This document shows positions 56,501 through 64,000 of a stretch of DNA of 64,000 nucleotides, piece by piece. Position 1 is the stretch's first letter. Each line of letters opens with the position of its first letter. The notes under the pieces were generated by a model that was not told where the DNA came from, made no database searches, and worked only from the letters and a program-made list of their open reading frames with translations. The stretch lies in NCBI GenBank assembly GCA_027576995.1, contig JANBQC010000001.1, forward strand, positions 141,655 through 205,654, written 5' to 3'. Source of the DNA: Dimargaris cristalligena (taxonomy: Eukaryota > Kickxellomycota > Dimargaritomycetes > Dimargaritales > Dimargaritaceae). The translations under genes were made by a program, and so were the position numbers.

Positions 56501-57787
56501 GTGGTGCCACGTGGGGGTCGCGCCGAACCGGGTCTGGATGCATTCAATAAGCCGCCGGACCATGTGTTCGCTGCGACACAGCGTAAAGGCCCGGAGGTAG
56601 GCACTCCAGGACTCGGTGTTGGAGGGGTAGCGCCGCTTGACGGCCCCCTCGTCGAACAGGCGGGTCAGGAGGGGCAGGTCCCGGATGCGGCCCAGCAGAT
56701 TGATGATGAGGTTGTACGTGAGGGGGTTGATGGTGTACGTGGGGCTGTCCAGAATATAGTGTACAATGTCCACCAGCAGACCGGGGTGCTTCATCACTGC
56801 CCCCTCGCGCCGTTGCAGTGCCGCTAAAATCTCGGGGTGGATGGCCACCCCGGTGACCTTGATGGCCCGGTGGTATTCGCCTAGCACGGACTGAACGGCG
56901 TCGAAGTTGCCGCACCGGCTCAGGAGCCGCAGGTAGGTGTTGTACAGCGAGAGGTTAATGTCAAAGTCGTTTTCAATGGCGTACCGCCATAGTTTGCGCC
57001 CCCGGGATTCGTTGGCGGACCGGGCGTAACTGTTCATGAGCGACGCGAGGTGGTTGCTGGGCCGGGGCCTCGGGCATTCCAGGGCATCCAGCGGAATACC
57101 GCCAATGGCGAACCACACCTTCTCGGGCTGATTGACCATGGCGTAGGCCCGCAGCAGCGTCTGGTAGTCGGTGAAGGTAAATGCATCGAGCGCGTCGGCG
57201 TCCGGCGGGCCCTGCTCCCGGAGCCGAAAGTAACGGAGGGCGGCGTTGAGCCAACTGTCGCAAATCTGGGCGACGCGAAGGGAGGTGGCCACGCTCTGGA
57301 TATAGGCCGCCTTGGCCTTAGTTTCCTGGGCCTCATTGACCACCTTATTCCGGTGGTGCTGGTTACGCCTGAGCATCGGTTGTATATAGTACTGGACCAG
57401 GTTGCGATAGTCGCCTAGGGTAAGGTGGGAGGATAGCGACTGACGGAGTACAGCCTGGTAACCGTACCAGACGGCGTCCGGTTTCCCGGTGTCGGGGTCG
57501 CTGGCAAGGAGTTCATGCAACCGCTGCAAAGGTGGGGGGTGTGGGGATTCGGCGCTGGTTCCCAACCAATCCGACTCTGCAGTGGGGACCGGGGGGGAAA
57601 TGGATGGGGAGGAGATAAGTTCCACGGGGGGTCGATTGGTGGGTAAGTGGACGGATCGCCGTGGGGGTGCCGTTATGCCCGAGCGGTGCAGGTGGGCGGG
57701 GAGGGTTCGGAAAAGGGTCGATCCCGAGCGAATGGCATGGGTCTCCCTGGGCCATGGCAGGTGGCTCACGAAATTCAGTTGACGCAT
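53588..57787 (-). CDS. Large PPR-like (helical repeat) protein, probably mitochondrial
   Basis: Single exon of 1,399 residues from the first ATG on the minus strand; the frame remains open upstream to about 57883 without ATG. The N-terminus (MRQLNFVSHLPWPRETHAIR and following) is Arg/Ser-rich and acid-poor, as in a mitochondrial presequence. The rest is built from degenerate helical pairs of pentatricopeptide type. Good examples are DYQTLLRAYAMVNQPEKVWF, SLMNSYARSANESRGRKLWR, LYNTYLRLLSRCGNFDAVQS, NLIINLLGRIRDLPLLTRLF and SLIEAHCRLGRFNDAYRALT near the C-terminus. PPR proteins bind organellar RNA and act in processing, stability or translation. I cannot match it to a named factor such as Rpm2, Cbp1 or Pet309. 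A Pro/Gly-rich linker lies near residues 815-870. Confidence 0.78.
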   Translation of the reverse strand: MRQLNFVSHLPWPRETHAIRSGSTLFRTLPAHLHRSGITAPPRRSVHLPTNRPPVELISSPSISPPVPTAESDWLGTSAESPHPPPLQRLHELLASDPDTGKPDAVWYGYQAVLRQSLSSHLTLGDYRNLVQYYIQPMLRRNQHHRNKVVNEAQETKAKAAYIQSVATSLRVAQICDSWLNAALRYFRLREQGPPDADALDAFTFTDYQTLLRAYAMVNQPEKVWFAIGGIPLDALECPRPRPSNHLASLMNSYARSANESRGRKLWRYAIENDFDINLSLYNTYLRLLSRCGNFDAVQSVLGEYHRAIKVTGVAIHPEILAALQRREGAVMKHPGLLVDIVHYILDSPTYTINPLTYNLIINLLGRIRDLPLLTRLFDEGAVKRRYPSNTESWSAYLRAFTLCRSEHMVRRLIECIQTRFGATPTWHHALVMMRAYYEVRDPEAMFACYNRVKDTIPFEHLQSGDLRQCLNLLIRNNCPDEALAIYQQVMFIQREGYYRCHIVMINAARRLNLPELLGDISRVVEALGGMERTESLAALARAYGQLGNRLGLREANAELWTDSAQLSPQGYTDWLIGNAQGENAAQAKRIYDHLYQNRVHLTSGLFQALAQQAVDDRSRQRLDALFQDLLALPLYGLSGSCWDPALFNALMESFLAFDDMTVADRLISLLRRQPALRRAFTIEDFDRLMRLLGHKGLADHVWRILNVVLDEELPLSEQTYITLCKTLLGQPDKPDRLQAVVRSALRQLTPESPLNFVMILFVSLSHLRDLDTLERVFEQLIHRSLDGLAPDDQLDTCVNLFDPFWSKPDSTTTRLIDQYLSPPGGPRQPVGAPEPPAPLAGPITPPSLPDAVIMSPSMPDPPEHMAPITLFYAALLQGLGVLPYRIPGDSARVPTEDLQILAQLSPMAAPADLWSLLVSHPNPATLPQRVLFAVAALTHWERFDEALALCSLVCQHLNLDHDDLVVERFLPTPAFVPLLKGLATMPNLPLVAQTFLWMTRLDPNLPYRALAVSAISTHVRTGHYAWAVHLVEQVYHLDTAAPFRPDDGLFARFPTMAALLRGSAPPEPTGVLPESPAPSVALPDQPFRIPRAINLRVLEAYAHVDPRQLVPWTIRLLQEGHQLNPRMWVFILDKVRHPSQLDILLFLHTVGASTVNQSAAVKNDRPRPPPERSPHGTLLSRIQGRLAELRRRGDDQLKALVLPPSRHLPTPMLSCLMRNYDRMHYPQLGVQMWRQFMDEGIPPNQQVISVVLDMATPSTAYLIDSITEYSGHHGIVWNTNDYTSLIEAHCRLGRFNDAYRALTETMPRERVRPDAKLVTNFSTMLQQAMAENLTEEGGPAPPASVTARKLSHRLEDDSIPSLLAFIDNNPFSVSQKLEAYLKLHFPNLATVNQAKRMG

Positions 57788-59066
57788 GCCGAATTGGGGG
57801 GTGTATGGAAAGAGGAGGGGGGGTATTCTGAATAAGCGGAATGCGCTAATATACAAATGCAATGTAGGACATGGTGGAAGCACAGGGTATGGTCCAGTTC
57901 AAAAGAAAAAGAACAGCGTCGTCTATAGCTAAGTTACCCGACGAATAGGCTGTTGGCAGTGGTAGGCCCAGCGATCCCCTTTTTGCGCAGGAACGGTTCG
58001 ATGGGGTGCTATACCACACGCCTTTCATTATTTATCAAGTCAAGGTTGGCCTAGTCGGTATTATTTATTATCTAGCGTATTAATTATCACAGGGCCGTAT
58101 TCAATTGGTATTTAGCCTACTGGCTTGTTGGATAGCTTATTGACCGGCCGTCTGGGTCACATTCCCTGTAGACATGCTGAAATGCTTACCAGTTGCGCAC
58201 TACTTTGATGCTCCTCATCTCACCCGTAATGGTGATCAAATAAACCAAATTCTTACTTTAGAGCCGACGGCTTTAGCTGGACCCCGCCACTACCTATTGC
58301 ACGCGGCATTATCTGAATAGGTCTATTCATGAGGAAATGTCACTGATTATTGCTGGAACTGGTAGATTTTACGTTGCCTGGGGTGGGATGATAAGCCAGG
58401 GCGTTTAGTGGGCCCTTTTCGCCTTTTGAGAGTCTGAATTGACGCACCCCTCGGTCAAGCACGGTCAAGTAACCACACTCCCCGTCCATTATATCCCAAT
58501 AGTTTTGGGTACGTCGTTCTAACCCTCACTAATCCTTGTTTTGAATTACGGGCATGTCCACCATAAATAGCAGTCGGCGGAGGCCTCCACCGACTTTCTC
58601 TATTGTTCTGAGGATAGGTAAATTGGTGGCTAAAGGTAGGGGCGCAGTCACGTGGCGTTCCCTCGTATGAATTAATCAGGCATATAGTCTCTCGTTGTAA
58701 CGGGCCGCCCACAACACCCATCAGTGCTGAAACGGGCCCCTTATGAGCTCCATATGGACCGTGCCCATCCGAGGTTTGCCATTCTTGGCGTACTTGGGCT
58801 ATTCCCGCATTCCACTCTACTGTCGCATGTTTCATCGTTTGCTTGTTCCGGTCCATGCTTCCCTTCCTGCTCCCAACCGCTTCGCATCGCTACTGAGGAG
58901 AGTTCAGCTCCCAAAACCAACCACTGGTCCAGCTTACGTTAGCCTGTGTCTCCGCCAGGCTTTGCCGCCGCTGGTGATTTCGTTCCAGTCGACTTTTGCT
59001 AATATACCATAATACATCCCCCGTTTAGCGGACCTATTTCATTATTTCCCCCCTTTTTTTTTGGCC
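57788..59066. promoter_or_regulatory. Divergent promoter region (PPR / auxilin-like)
   Basis: About 1.3 kb between divergent starts. An 89-codon ATG-initiated frame (58743-59012) ends 54 bp before the auxilin-like ATG. It has no family signature and is either chance or an upstream ORF in a long leader. No other exon seen. Confidence 0.45.
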
Positions 59067-62000
59067 ATGGATGACTTGAACGATCTCATCTGGCAAGGCC
59101 AGCCAACCAAACCAACCCCCAAGGCCAAGGCCAATGGTGCCGCATCCCTGTCTAGCCTCGCCGCCCAGCAGCCCGTGCGGGGGTTTAATTCACCCGCGCG
59201 AACCGCTGCCGCCTCTGGTCTCAGTTCCAGTAGAGTATCCCGGCCTGTGTCGGTCAATCTCAAGAACCGCTGGCCCCCCTCGACCTCCACTCCTGCCGAT
59301 GACCCGGCCCCTCCCACCCCCAAGGACAGCCCACCCGAGCGTCGCATCACCCCGACCCCTTCGTCTGCACATGATGGTCCCGCTTTGCGGGGCACCTTTT
59401 GGCAGACCCACCATTCCCCAGCGGCGTCCACAGGTAAATCCAACTCCGCTCAGGCGGGTGGTAGCAAATCGGGGTCCAACGGCCGAGCGTCCTCTACCAC
59501 GAGCGCCTCCCCGGCCCGCGCCCATCGCCCTAGCCCCAGTATTTCTTCAAGTACCGCCACTCTCGACCCTTTCGATAGCCTCCTCGGTCTGACTCGGCCC
59601 GTGACTACGTCGCCCGCCCCCAGGGCCGGCCAGGCCAATACCCAGCCCAAATTCGGGTCCAAGGCCCCTGCCGAGCCCCGGTCGGTTTCGCTGGCGGAAC
59701 TTGAACGGCAAAAGAAGGAACAGCAGCGCCAGGACCACCGGAATCTGGAGGCCCAATGGGACTTGACCTTCCTGGAGACCTCCGCTTCGTCCTCACCGGC
59801 CCCCCAGCCTTCCACCCCTTCCTTAACCAACGGCTCCGGCTCCGCCCGTGATCTCTGGGACTCAGCGTCGCTATTGACCGACGAGCCGGGACGGAAGACG
59901 GCTAACTCGAACCCGCTCGGAATCCTCGCCCAGCCCCTGGCTGCGTCCCCGGCCGGTTCGGCCGGCCCCACGCTAGGTGCCACGCCTATCTCGGCTTCGA
60001 TTGTTGGTCGCACGGGCTCACCCATCCCCATGTTTGATTCCGACGGGGAAACCAGTGACCACGGGCTTTCCAAGGCCAACGATACCACTTTGGACGGCCT
60101 AATCGCAGAGCTGGTGGCCCTCGGATTCTCGGTTGACCAATCCCGGATTGCCCTGGACATGACCGAAACGGGGCGTGATGTCGCCCGCGCCAAGACTATG
60201 TTGCTCCAACAGCGCCAGGCTGACCAGCGCCGGGCCCGGGCCGCACCGCGGGCCTCCGCCCACCGATACCGGTACCAGGATGAGGATGACCACGTACCCG
60301 CCAACCTCCACCGTCGTCCTCCCATCAAGCGGGTCGAAAGCGATTCGGATTCGGTGTATATGCCTCAGCGGATGGCCCCCAGTGTCTCGGCCCGTTCGGA
60401 TTACTCCGCCGGAGACGGCGCGGGCCCCTCGGATATGGCCCAGCAGTTGCAGGAGCACGGCGAGCGCATCATAGCCACCGCCAACGAAATTGGTACTAAC
60501 GTCTTTTCCAAGGCGAGCTCCTTATTCCAAATGGGCAAGGACCGCTTGCAACGCACCTTTGAGGATATCCAAAGCGACGGGGCCGGAAGTCAGAGCCCCA
60601 GCCGATCGACCGAACCCGGCGTTCCCCGCTGGATGGCCTCGGGCCAATATCGGCAACAGTCGTCGGACGAGGACCGGGGTAGCGAAGGTGAGCGTAACCC
60701 TTACACCGGCCTTCAGTCCCCCGGCTCACCGCCCAGCCGAAGCCCACCCCGCCGGGCCACACTACCTTCCCGTTCGCCCTCGCCCCCACTCCGCCATCGA
60801 CCCGCCCGGGGCCCGAATCCACCGCCAAAGGCCCAAGGCCCCATGTCCCTACTTAGCAGTGACGATGACGACCCCGAGTTTAATCAACGACAGGAGGCTG
60901 CTCTGCGTGCCCGTCAACAGGCCTACTACCGGGATCAGCAGGCCGCCCACCCGCCTTCCCGCTCCTCTCCGGCCATGACATCCCCCGTTGTACCGGTCCG
61001 AAACCGCCCCTCCCCGTCCACCCCCAGCGTGCCACCGACTCGCGCCTCGCCCTGGTCCCGCTACTTTACGACCCCGCAGGGCTCGCCCGCCAGCGCCCCG
61101 CTGGATCTCGTCCTAACGGCCCACGCCTATAAAATGGAGGGCAACCGCCTTTTTAAACTCGGCCAGTTCAGTGAAGCCAACGCTTGGTACACTCGGGCCA
61201 TCGAGGCCCTCCCGACCAACCATGTTTTGACCGTGCCCCTGCACAATAACCGGGCCTCGGCTAGCCTCAAAACTGGGGACCACCGGGCGGTCGTGGCCGA
61301 CTGCGACACCGTCTTGCAGGGCTCAAACCTTCCCCTGATCGGCCCCGCCACGGCCCATCAGCAGCGTTGCCTGGAGATGGGCTGGTACTGGTGGTCGCAC
61401 CACCTGGGGGAGACCATCAAGCATCCCCAAAGCGCCAGTTGGGCCCAGGACGGCGCTTGGGCCCGTGCGGCGCAGGCCAGCTATAGCCAACTGGCCCTAA
61501 CCGCGGCCAGCTTTCCGTCGGTTATGCCCACGCCAGGGGACTCCACCAGCTCACCGTGGCCCCCGACGCTGCAGAGTCTCCACTATTCCTTGTTGGACCA
61601 GCGGCTCAAGGCCCTACAGCGCAAGGCCACGGCACTCGAATCCCTGGAGAAGTACCCGGACGCCACGGCCGTTCACCAGCAAATCCTCGACGAGTTGCGG
61701 GTTCCCCTCTACGCCCAAGGCGGGGCTGGCCCTGACACGGCGGTCCCGGGACCCATTCTGGACAAGGCGCGCACAACGGCCCAGGACGGCATCCGCCGGT
61801 GTGAGAAGGCCCTGGCCGCCAGTCGGGTGAGTCACTCGCGACCCACCCCACCGTCTGTTTCGTCATCCATCCCGGTCCGCCCGACCCCAGCTCCGGCGAA
61901 GGTGCCAGCGGGGCTCAACCCCTTCCGTGGAGCAGCCGAGACCCCCACCTTCACCAGTTCCCGCGTCCAGGAGATGCGCCAACAGGAGATCCGCCGTCAG

Positions 62001-62324
62001 CAGGAGGACCAACAGCGCCACCAACTCAAGGACATCCTGGACGCCCGGGTTGCCCAATGGCGCCAGGGCAAAGAAGCCAATCTCCGCGCCCTCTTGGCCT
62101 CCCTCGACGTATTGCTGTGGCCCGAACTGGGCTGGAAAAAGTGCGGTTTACACGAACTGGTATCCAACGCCCAGGTGAAGCGGGCGTACCTCCGAGCCAT
62201 TGGGAAGTTGCATCCGGACAAGTTGAGCCCGACGGCCAGCATGGAGCACCGGATGCTTGCCAACAGTATCTTTAGCGTTCTGAACGATGCGTGGTTCGCC
62301 TTCAAGAATCAGAATAACATGTAA
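59067..62324 (+). CDS. SWA2: Auxilin-like clathrin-uncoating factor (Swa2 type: UBA-TPR-J)
   Basis: Single exon of 1,085 residues from the ATG at 59067, with a very short pyrimidine-rich leader before it. Order of parts: a disordered Ser/Pro N-terminal third with DPFDSLLGL (an AP-binding DPF and a clathrin-box-like LLGL near 167); a UBA domain at about 337-380 (LDGLIAELVALGFSVDQSRI); a second disordered part; a TPR block from about 680 (AYKMEGNRLFKLGQFSEANA, then NNRASASLKTGDH); and a C-terminal auxilin J domain with LLWPELGWKKCGL and HPDK at 1049-1052. This is the architecture of yeast Swa2/Aux1, which recruits Hsp70 to strip clathrin from vesicles. A poly(A)-like AATAAA lies at 62499-62504. 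Confidence 0.92.
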   Translation: MDDLNDLIWQGQPTKPTPKAKANGAASLSSLAAQQPVRGFNSPARTAAASGLSSSRVSRPVSVNLKNRWPPSTSTPADDPAPPTPKDSPPERRITPTPSSAHDGPALRGTFWQTHHSPAASTGKSNSAQAGGSKSGSNGRASSTTSASPARAHRPSPSISSSTATLDPFDSLLGLTRPVTTSPAPRAGQANTQPKFGSKAPAEPRSVSLAELERQKKEQQRQDHRNLEAQWDLTFLETSASSSPAPQPSTPSLTNGSGSARDLWDSASLLTDEPGRKTANSNPLGILAQPLAASPAGSAGPTLGATPISASIVGRTGSPIPMFDSDGETSDHGLSKANDTTLDGLIAELVALGFSVDQSRIALDMTETGRDVARAKTMLLQQRQADQRRARAAPRASAHRYRYQDEDDHVPANLHRRPPIKRVESDSDSVYMPQRMAPSVSARSDYSAGDGAGPSDMAQQLQEHGERIIATANEIGTNVFSKASSLFQMGKDRLQRTFEDIQSDGAGSQSPSRSTEPGVPRWMASGQYRQQSSDEDRGSEGERNPYTGLQSPGSPPSRSPPRRATLPSRSPSPPLRHRPARGPNPPPKAQGPMSLLSSDDDDPEFNQRQEAALRARQQAYYRDQQAAHPPSRSSPAMTSPVVPVRNRPSPSTPSVPPTRASPWSRYFTTPQGSPASAPLDLVLTAHAYKMEGNRLFKLGQFSEANAWYTRAIEALPTNHVLTVPLHNNRASASLKTGDHRAVVADCDTVLQGSNLPLIGPATAHQQRCLEMGWYWWSHHLGETIKHPQSASWAQDGAWARAAQASYSQLALTAASFPSVMPTPGDSTSSPWPPTLQSLHYSLLDQRLKALQRKATALESLEKYPDATAVHQQILDELRVPLYAQGGAGPDTAVPGPILDKARTTAQDGIRRCEKALAASRVSHSRPTPPSVSSSIPVRPTPAPAKVPAGLNPFRGAAETPTFTSSRVQEMRQQEIRRQQEDQQRHQLKDILDARVAQWRQGKEANLRALLASLDVLLWPELGWKKCGLHELVSNAQVKRAYLRAIGKLHPDKLSPTASMEHRMLANSIFSVLNDAWFAFKNQNNM

Positions 62325-64000
62325 ACCGATCGGAAAGGGGACGGGAATGGCCAGCTAGCCGTTCCTTTTCAGAGTTTTTTATTTTAGTTCTTTTTAAAAC
62401 GGACACACTATAATATTATCTAATGCCATGTCTATATATCAGCGTACGGCTTCTCCTAACGCGTCTTACCCATCAATATTCGATGTTGTTTAATTTTCAA
62501 TAAATACTCTGGTTAGTCGGTTTCCAAGTGCGAGTTAGTTAGTCGATGGACCATTTCTGATGACAGCAACAGCGACTTCCTTCCAAAAACTATTGGACTG
62601 GGTCAATTCGACCTCGTCCATAGCCCCAGGTGGGAAAGGCCACATGTCCCTCTTTGTTGTTAGGAATGCAATGGGAATTTGACCTGAATGAGCGCGAATC
62701 TCCTCAACCATACAAGGTGCCCTCTTCTACTCTAGCAGTACCTGGGTAATCTTAGTTGTTGGCATAAAGACTAGTGAATGAAAAGAAAATACCCACATTT
62801 ATTGATTGACTAATGGTTTAGTATATATATCCTATAATGGGGTTAACAATCAGATAGTTCTCTAACATCCCTCTTCATTTAGAATGCTATGTAATTGTAA
62901 AGCCATTAGGATCTGGCCATCCAGTGCTGGGTCTGGTCATGTGGCTTGAAATCACTGGCTCTGAAGGGGAATATAGTAGTGCTGATTAGTGTGTCTACTG
63001 GCCAACTGAGAGATGTTGGAAAGTTAGATAATATAAATAATAATGTGATTAAAATAAAAAAGAAATAATACCCTCAGGTACTTGGAAATAACTATAATAA
63101 AATCAAACTTCTGCAGAAGTACTTGCTAAGTGAATTCTTCAGCCTTGGTAAAAAGTTGTGCAATATAAATAGGATATTCAACTGAGTAATTATACCAAGA
63201 CTCAGGAATTATAAATGGACAATGCTTAAGGACTCATCCAGACTAGTGGTAATGCTAATAAAAGAGTTCTACCCATTAGTATAACCTAAACAAAAGTAAA
63301 GACAAGGGAGTTCAAATTATAAACTTGGTTATAGATAGTGAGCCACTCATTGCTATTGAAGTGCCAAAAGAACATAAACTAAGTAAAAGTTTATTGATCA
63401 CCTGAAGCTAAGGTAATAATAAGATTTTTCACAATGTAGAAAGAAAGAAAAAACTAAGTAAACTAATAATCACCTAAAGCTAAGGTGGTATTAGGATACT
63501 GCTGAAGTGCCAAAGGTCAAAGAAAAGGTGCTAGGAAAGTATGAGGCCAAGGTTATCTGTCCTTCCAAGAGGGGTAGAAAAGAGATTATTAATAAGCTAT
63601 ATTCAAGGGAGGGAATATGGGAGAGACAGGAGGGAAAATAGTCCATTAGTTATTAGTAAGATGCCTCATATATAGGAGGGGATTATAGACCAATCAGACT
63701 AACCAAAGTTATGGGAAAGGCTTGGCAAAAGGAAAGGAAAAGGATAATAATAGTTCATGGGAATCATGGGAATTAATAATGACCTAATGATGAACACAAA
63801 AGATAGAAAAAGGACAAGGTAGAAGAGGGGAATCTAGCCAGCATGAGGGAATTGGGAATCATGGGAATGATGTGGAAAAAGAAAAAGGAAAGCAGGAAAA
63901 AGTGTAATGTGGTATAGGTACTATGGTGAACTTACCACATTTTTTACTTACTTTTATTTTTTATCTATTTTTCGCACTTATCAGAAGTATGCCCCTGATG
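62325..64000. other. AT-rich, purine-skewed, gene-free right end
   Basis: After the auxilin-like 3' flank (to about 62510) there is no open frame of note on either strand. From about 62980 to 63930 the + strand becomes strikingly rich in A and G and lacks the GC-rich islands seen elsewhere. Short imperfect direct repeats occur (listed separately). The sequence may be the edge of a decayed repetitive element or simply non-genic DNA; no terminal repeats or recognisable transposon protein were found. Confidence 0.5.
63358..63520. repeat. Imperfect direct repeats
   Basis: A unit beginning AAACTAAGTAAA and containing TCACCTGAAGCTAAGGT at 63376-63420 recurs, diverged, at 63451-63493. A GAAGTGCCAAA motif flanks it at 63358 and again at 63504. 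A separate GGGAATCATGGGAAT motif appears near 63759 and near 63854. Copies are too short and diverged to name an element. Confidence 0.6.

Noticed and set aside
63060..63200. Remnant of a Ty3/gypsy RNase H domain on the minus strand
   Set aside because: A few codons (for example TKAEEF, LQKFDF) hint at such proteins, but stops interrupt and the stretch is too short to support the claim.
1..64000. tRNA, rRNA or CRISPR loci
   Set aside because: I looked for B-box-like GGTTCGANNCC segments with a matching A box, and for regularly spaced repeats; none convinced me. A covariance-model search would be decisive.

Overview
The window looks like nuclear chromosomal DNA of a fungus, most likely an early-diverging (non-Dikarya) lineage such as Zoopagomycota. 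That placement is an inference. It rests on GC-rich exons set against AT-rich introns and spacers, on GTAAGT-type donors and short introns (mostly 60-270 bp), and on the gene mix. Fungal metabolic genes (SER1, UGA1, a TGL-type lipase) sit beside genes that budding yeast lacks but animals and many fungi keep (VMP1, CTNNBL1, EIF1AD, a CHCHD5-like protein). I see 23 protein-coding genes, no rRNA or tRNA genes, no CRISPR and no intact transposon.

Layout. 0-11 kb: a Pro/Ser-rich protein of unknown function, a twin-CX9C mitochondrial protein (CHCHD5/MIX14 type), the ribosome-rescue factor pelota/DOM34 (9 exons), a DOPA 4,5-dioxygenase converging on a chorismate-lyase-like protein, and proteasome subunit alpha-1 (PSMA6/SCL1). 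11-23 kb: a zinc-ribbon DnaJ/DnaJ-X chaperone, ribosomal protein uL11, EIF1AD, the spindle checkpoint protein MAD2 (with a 16-nt microexon), VMP1, and an unrecognised protein. 24-34 kb: BRAP/ETP1 (RING plus UBP zinc finger), CTNNBL1 and NOL10/ENP2. 34-50 kb: mitochondrial RNA polymerase RPO41, phosphoserine aminotransferase, a long-chain acyl-CoA synthetase with a peroxisomal-type C-terminus, a Met/Gln-rich unrecognised protein, and GABA aminotransferase. 50-62 kb: a patatin-type lipase, a 1,399-residue PPR-like protein, and an auxilin/SWA2-like protein. The last 1.6 kb is AT-rich, purine-skewed and gene-free, with short imperfect direct repeats.

Most genes are unrelated housekeeping genes. 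Many are arranged as divergent pairs with 0.8-1.3 kb shared promoter regions. Themes that recur are translation and ribosome biogenesis (pelota, uL11, EIF1AD, NOL10), mitochondrial gene expression and import (RPO41, PPR, CX9C), and lipid metabolism (acyl-CoA synthetase, TGL lipase, VMP1). I do not see an obviously new multi-gene system. The most unusual items are the MAD2 microexon, the chorismate-lyase-like gene beside a DOPA dioxygenase, the zinc-ribbon/DnaJ fusion, three proteins I cannot assign, and the anomalous right end. Exon boundaries were read by eye from splice signals and reading phase, and are checked by family alignment from memory only.
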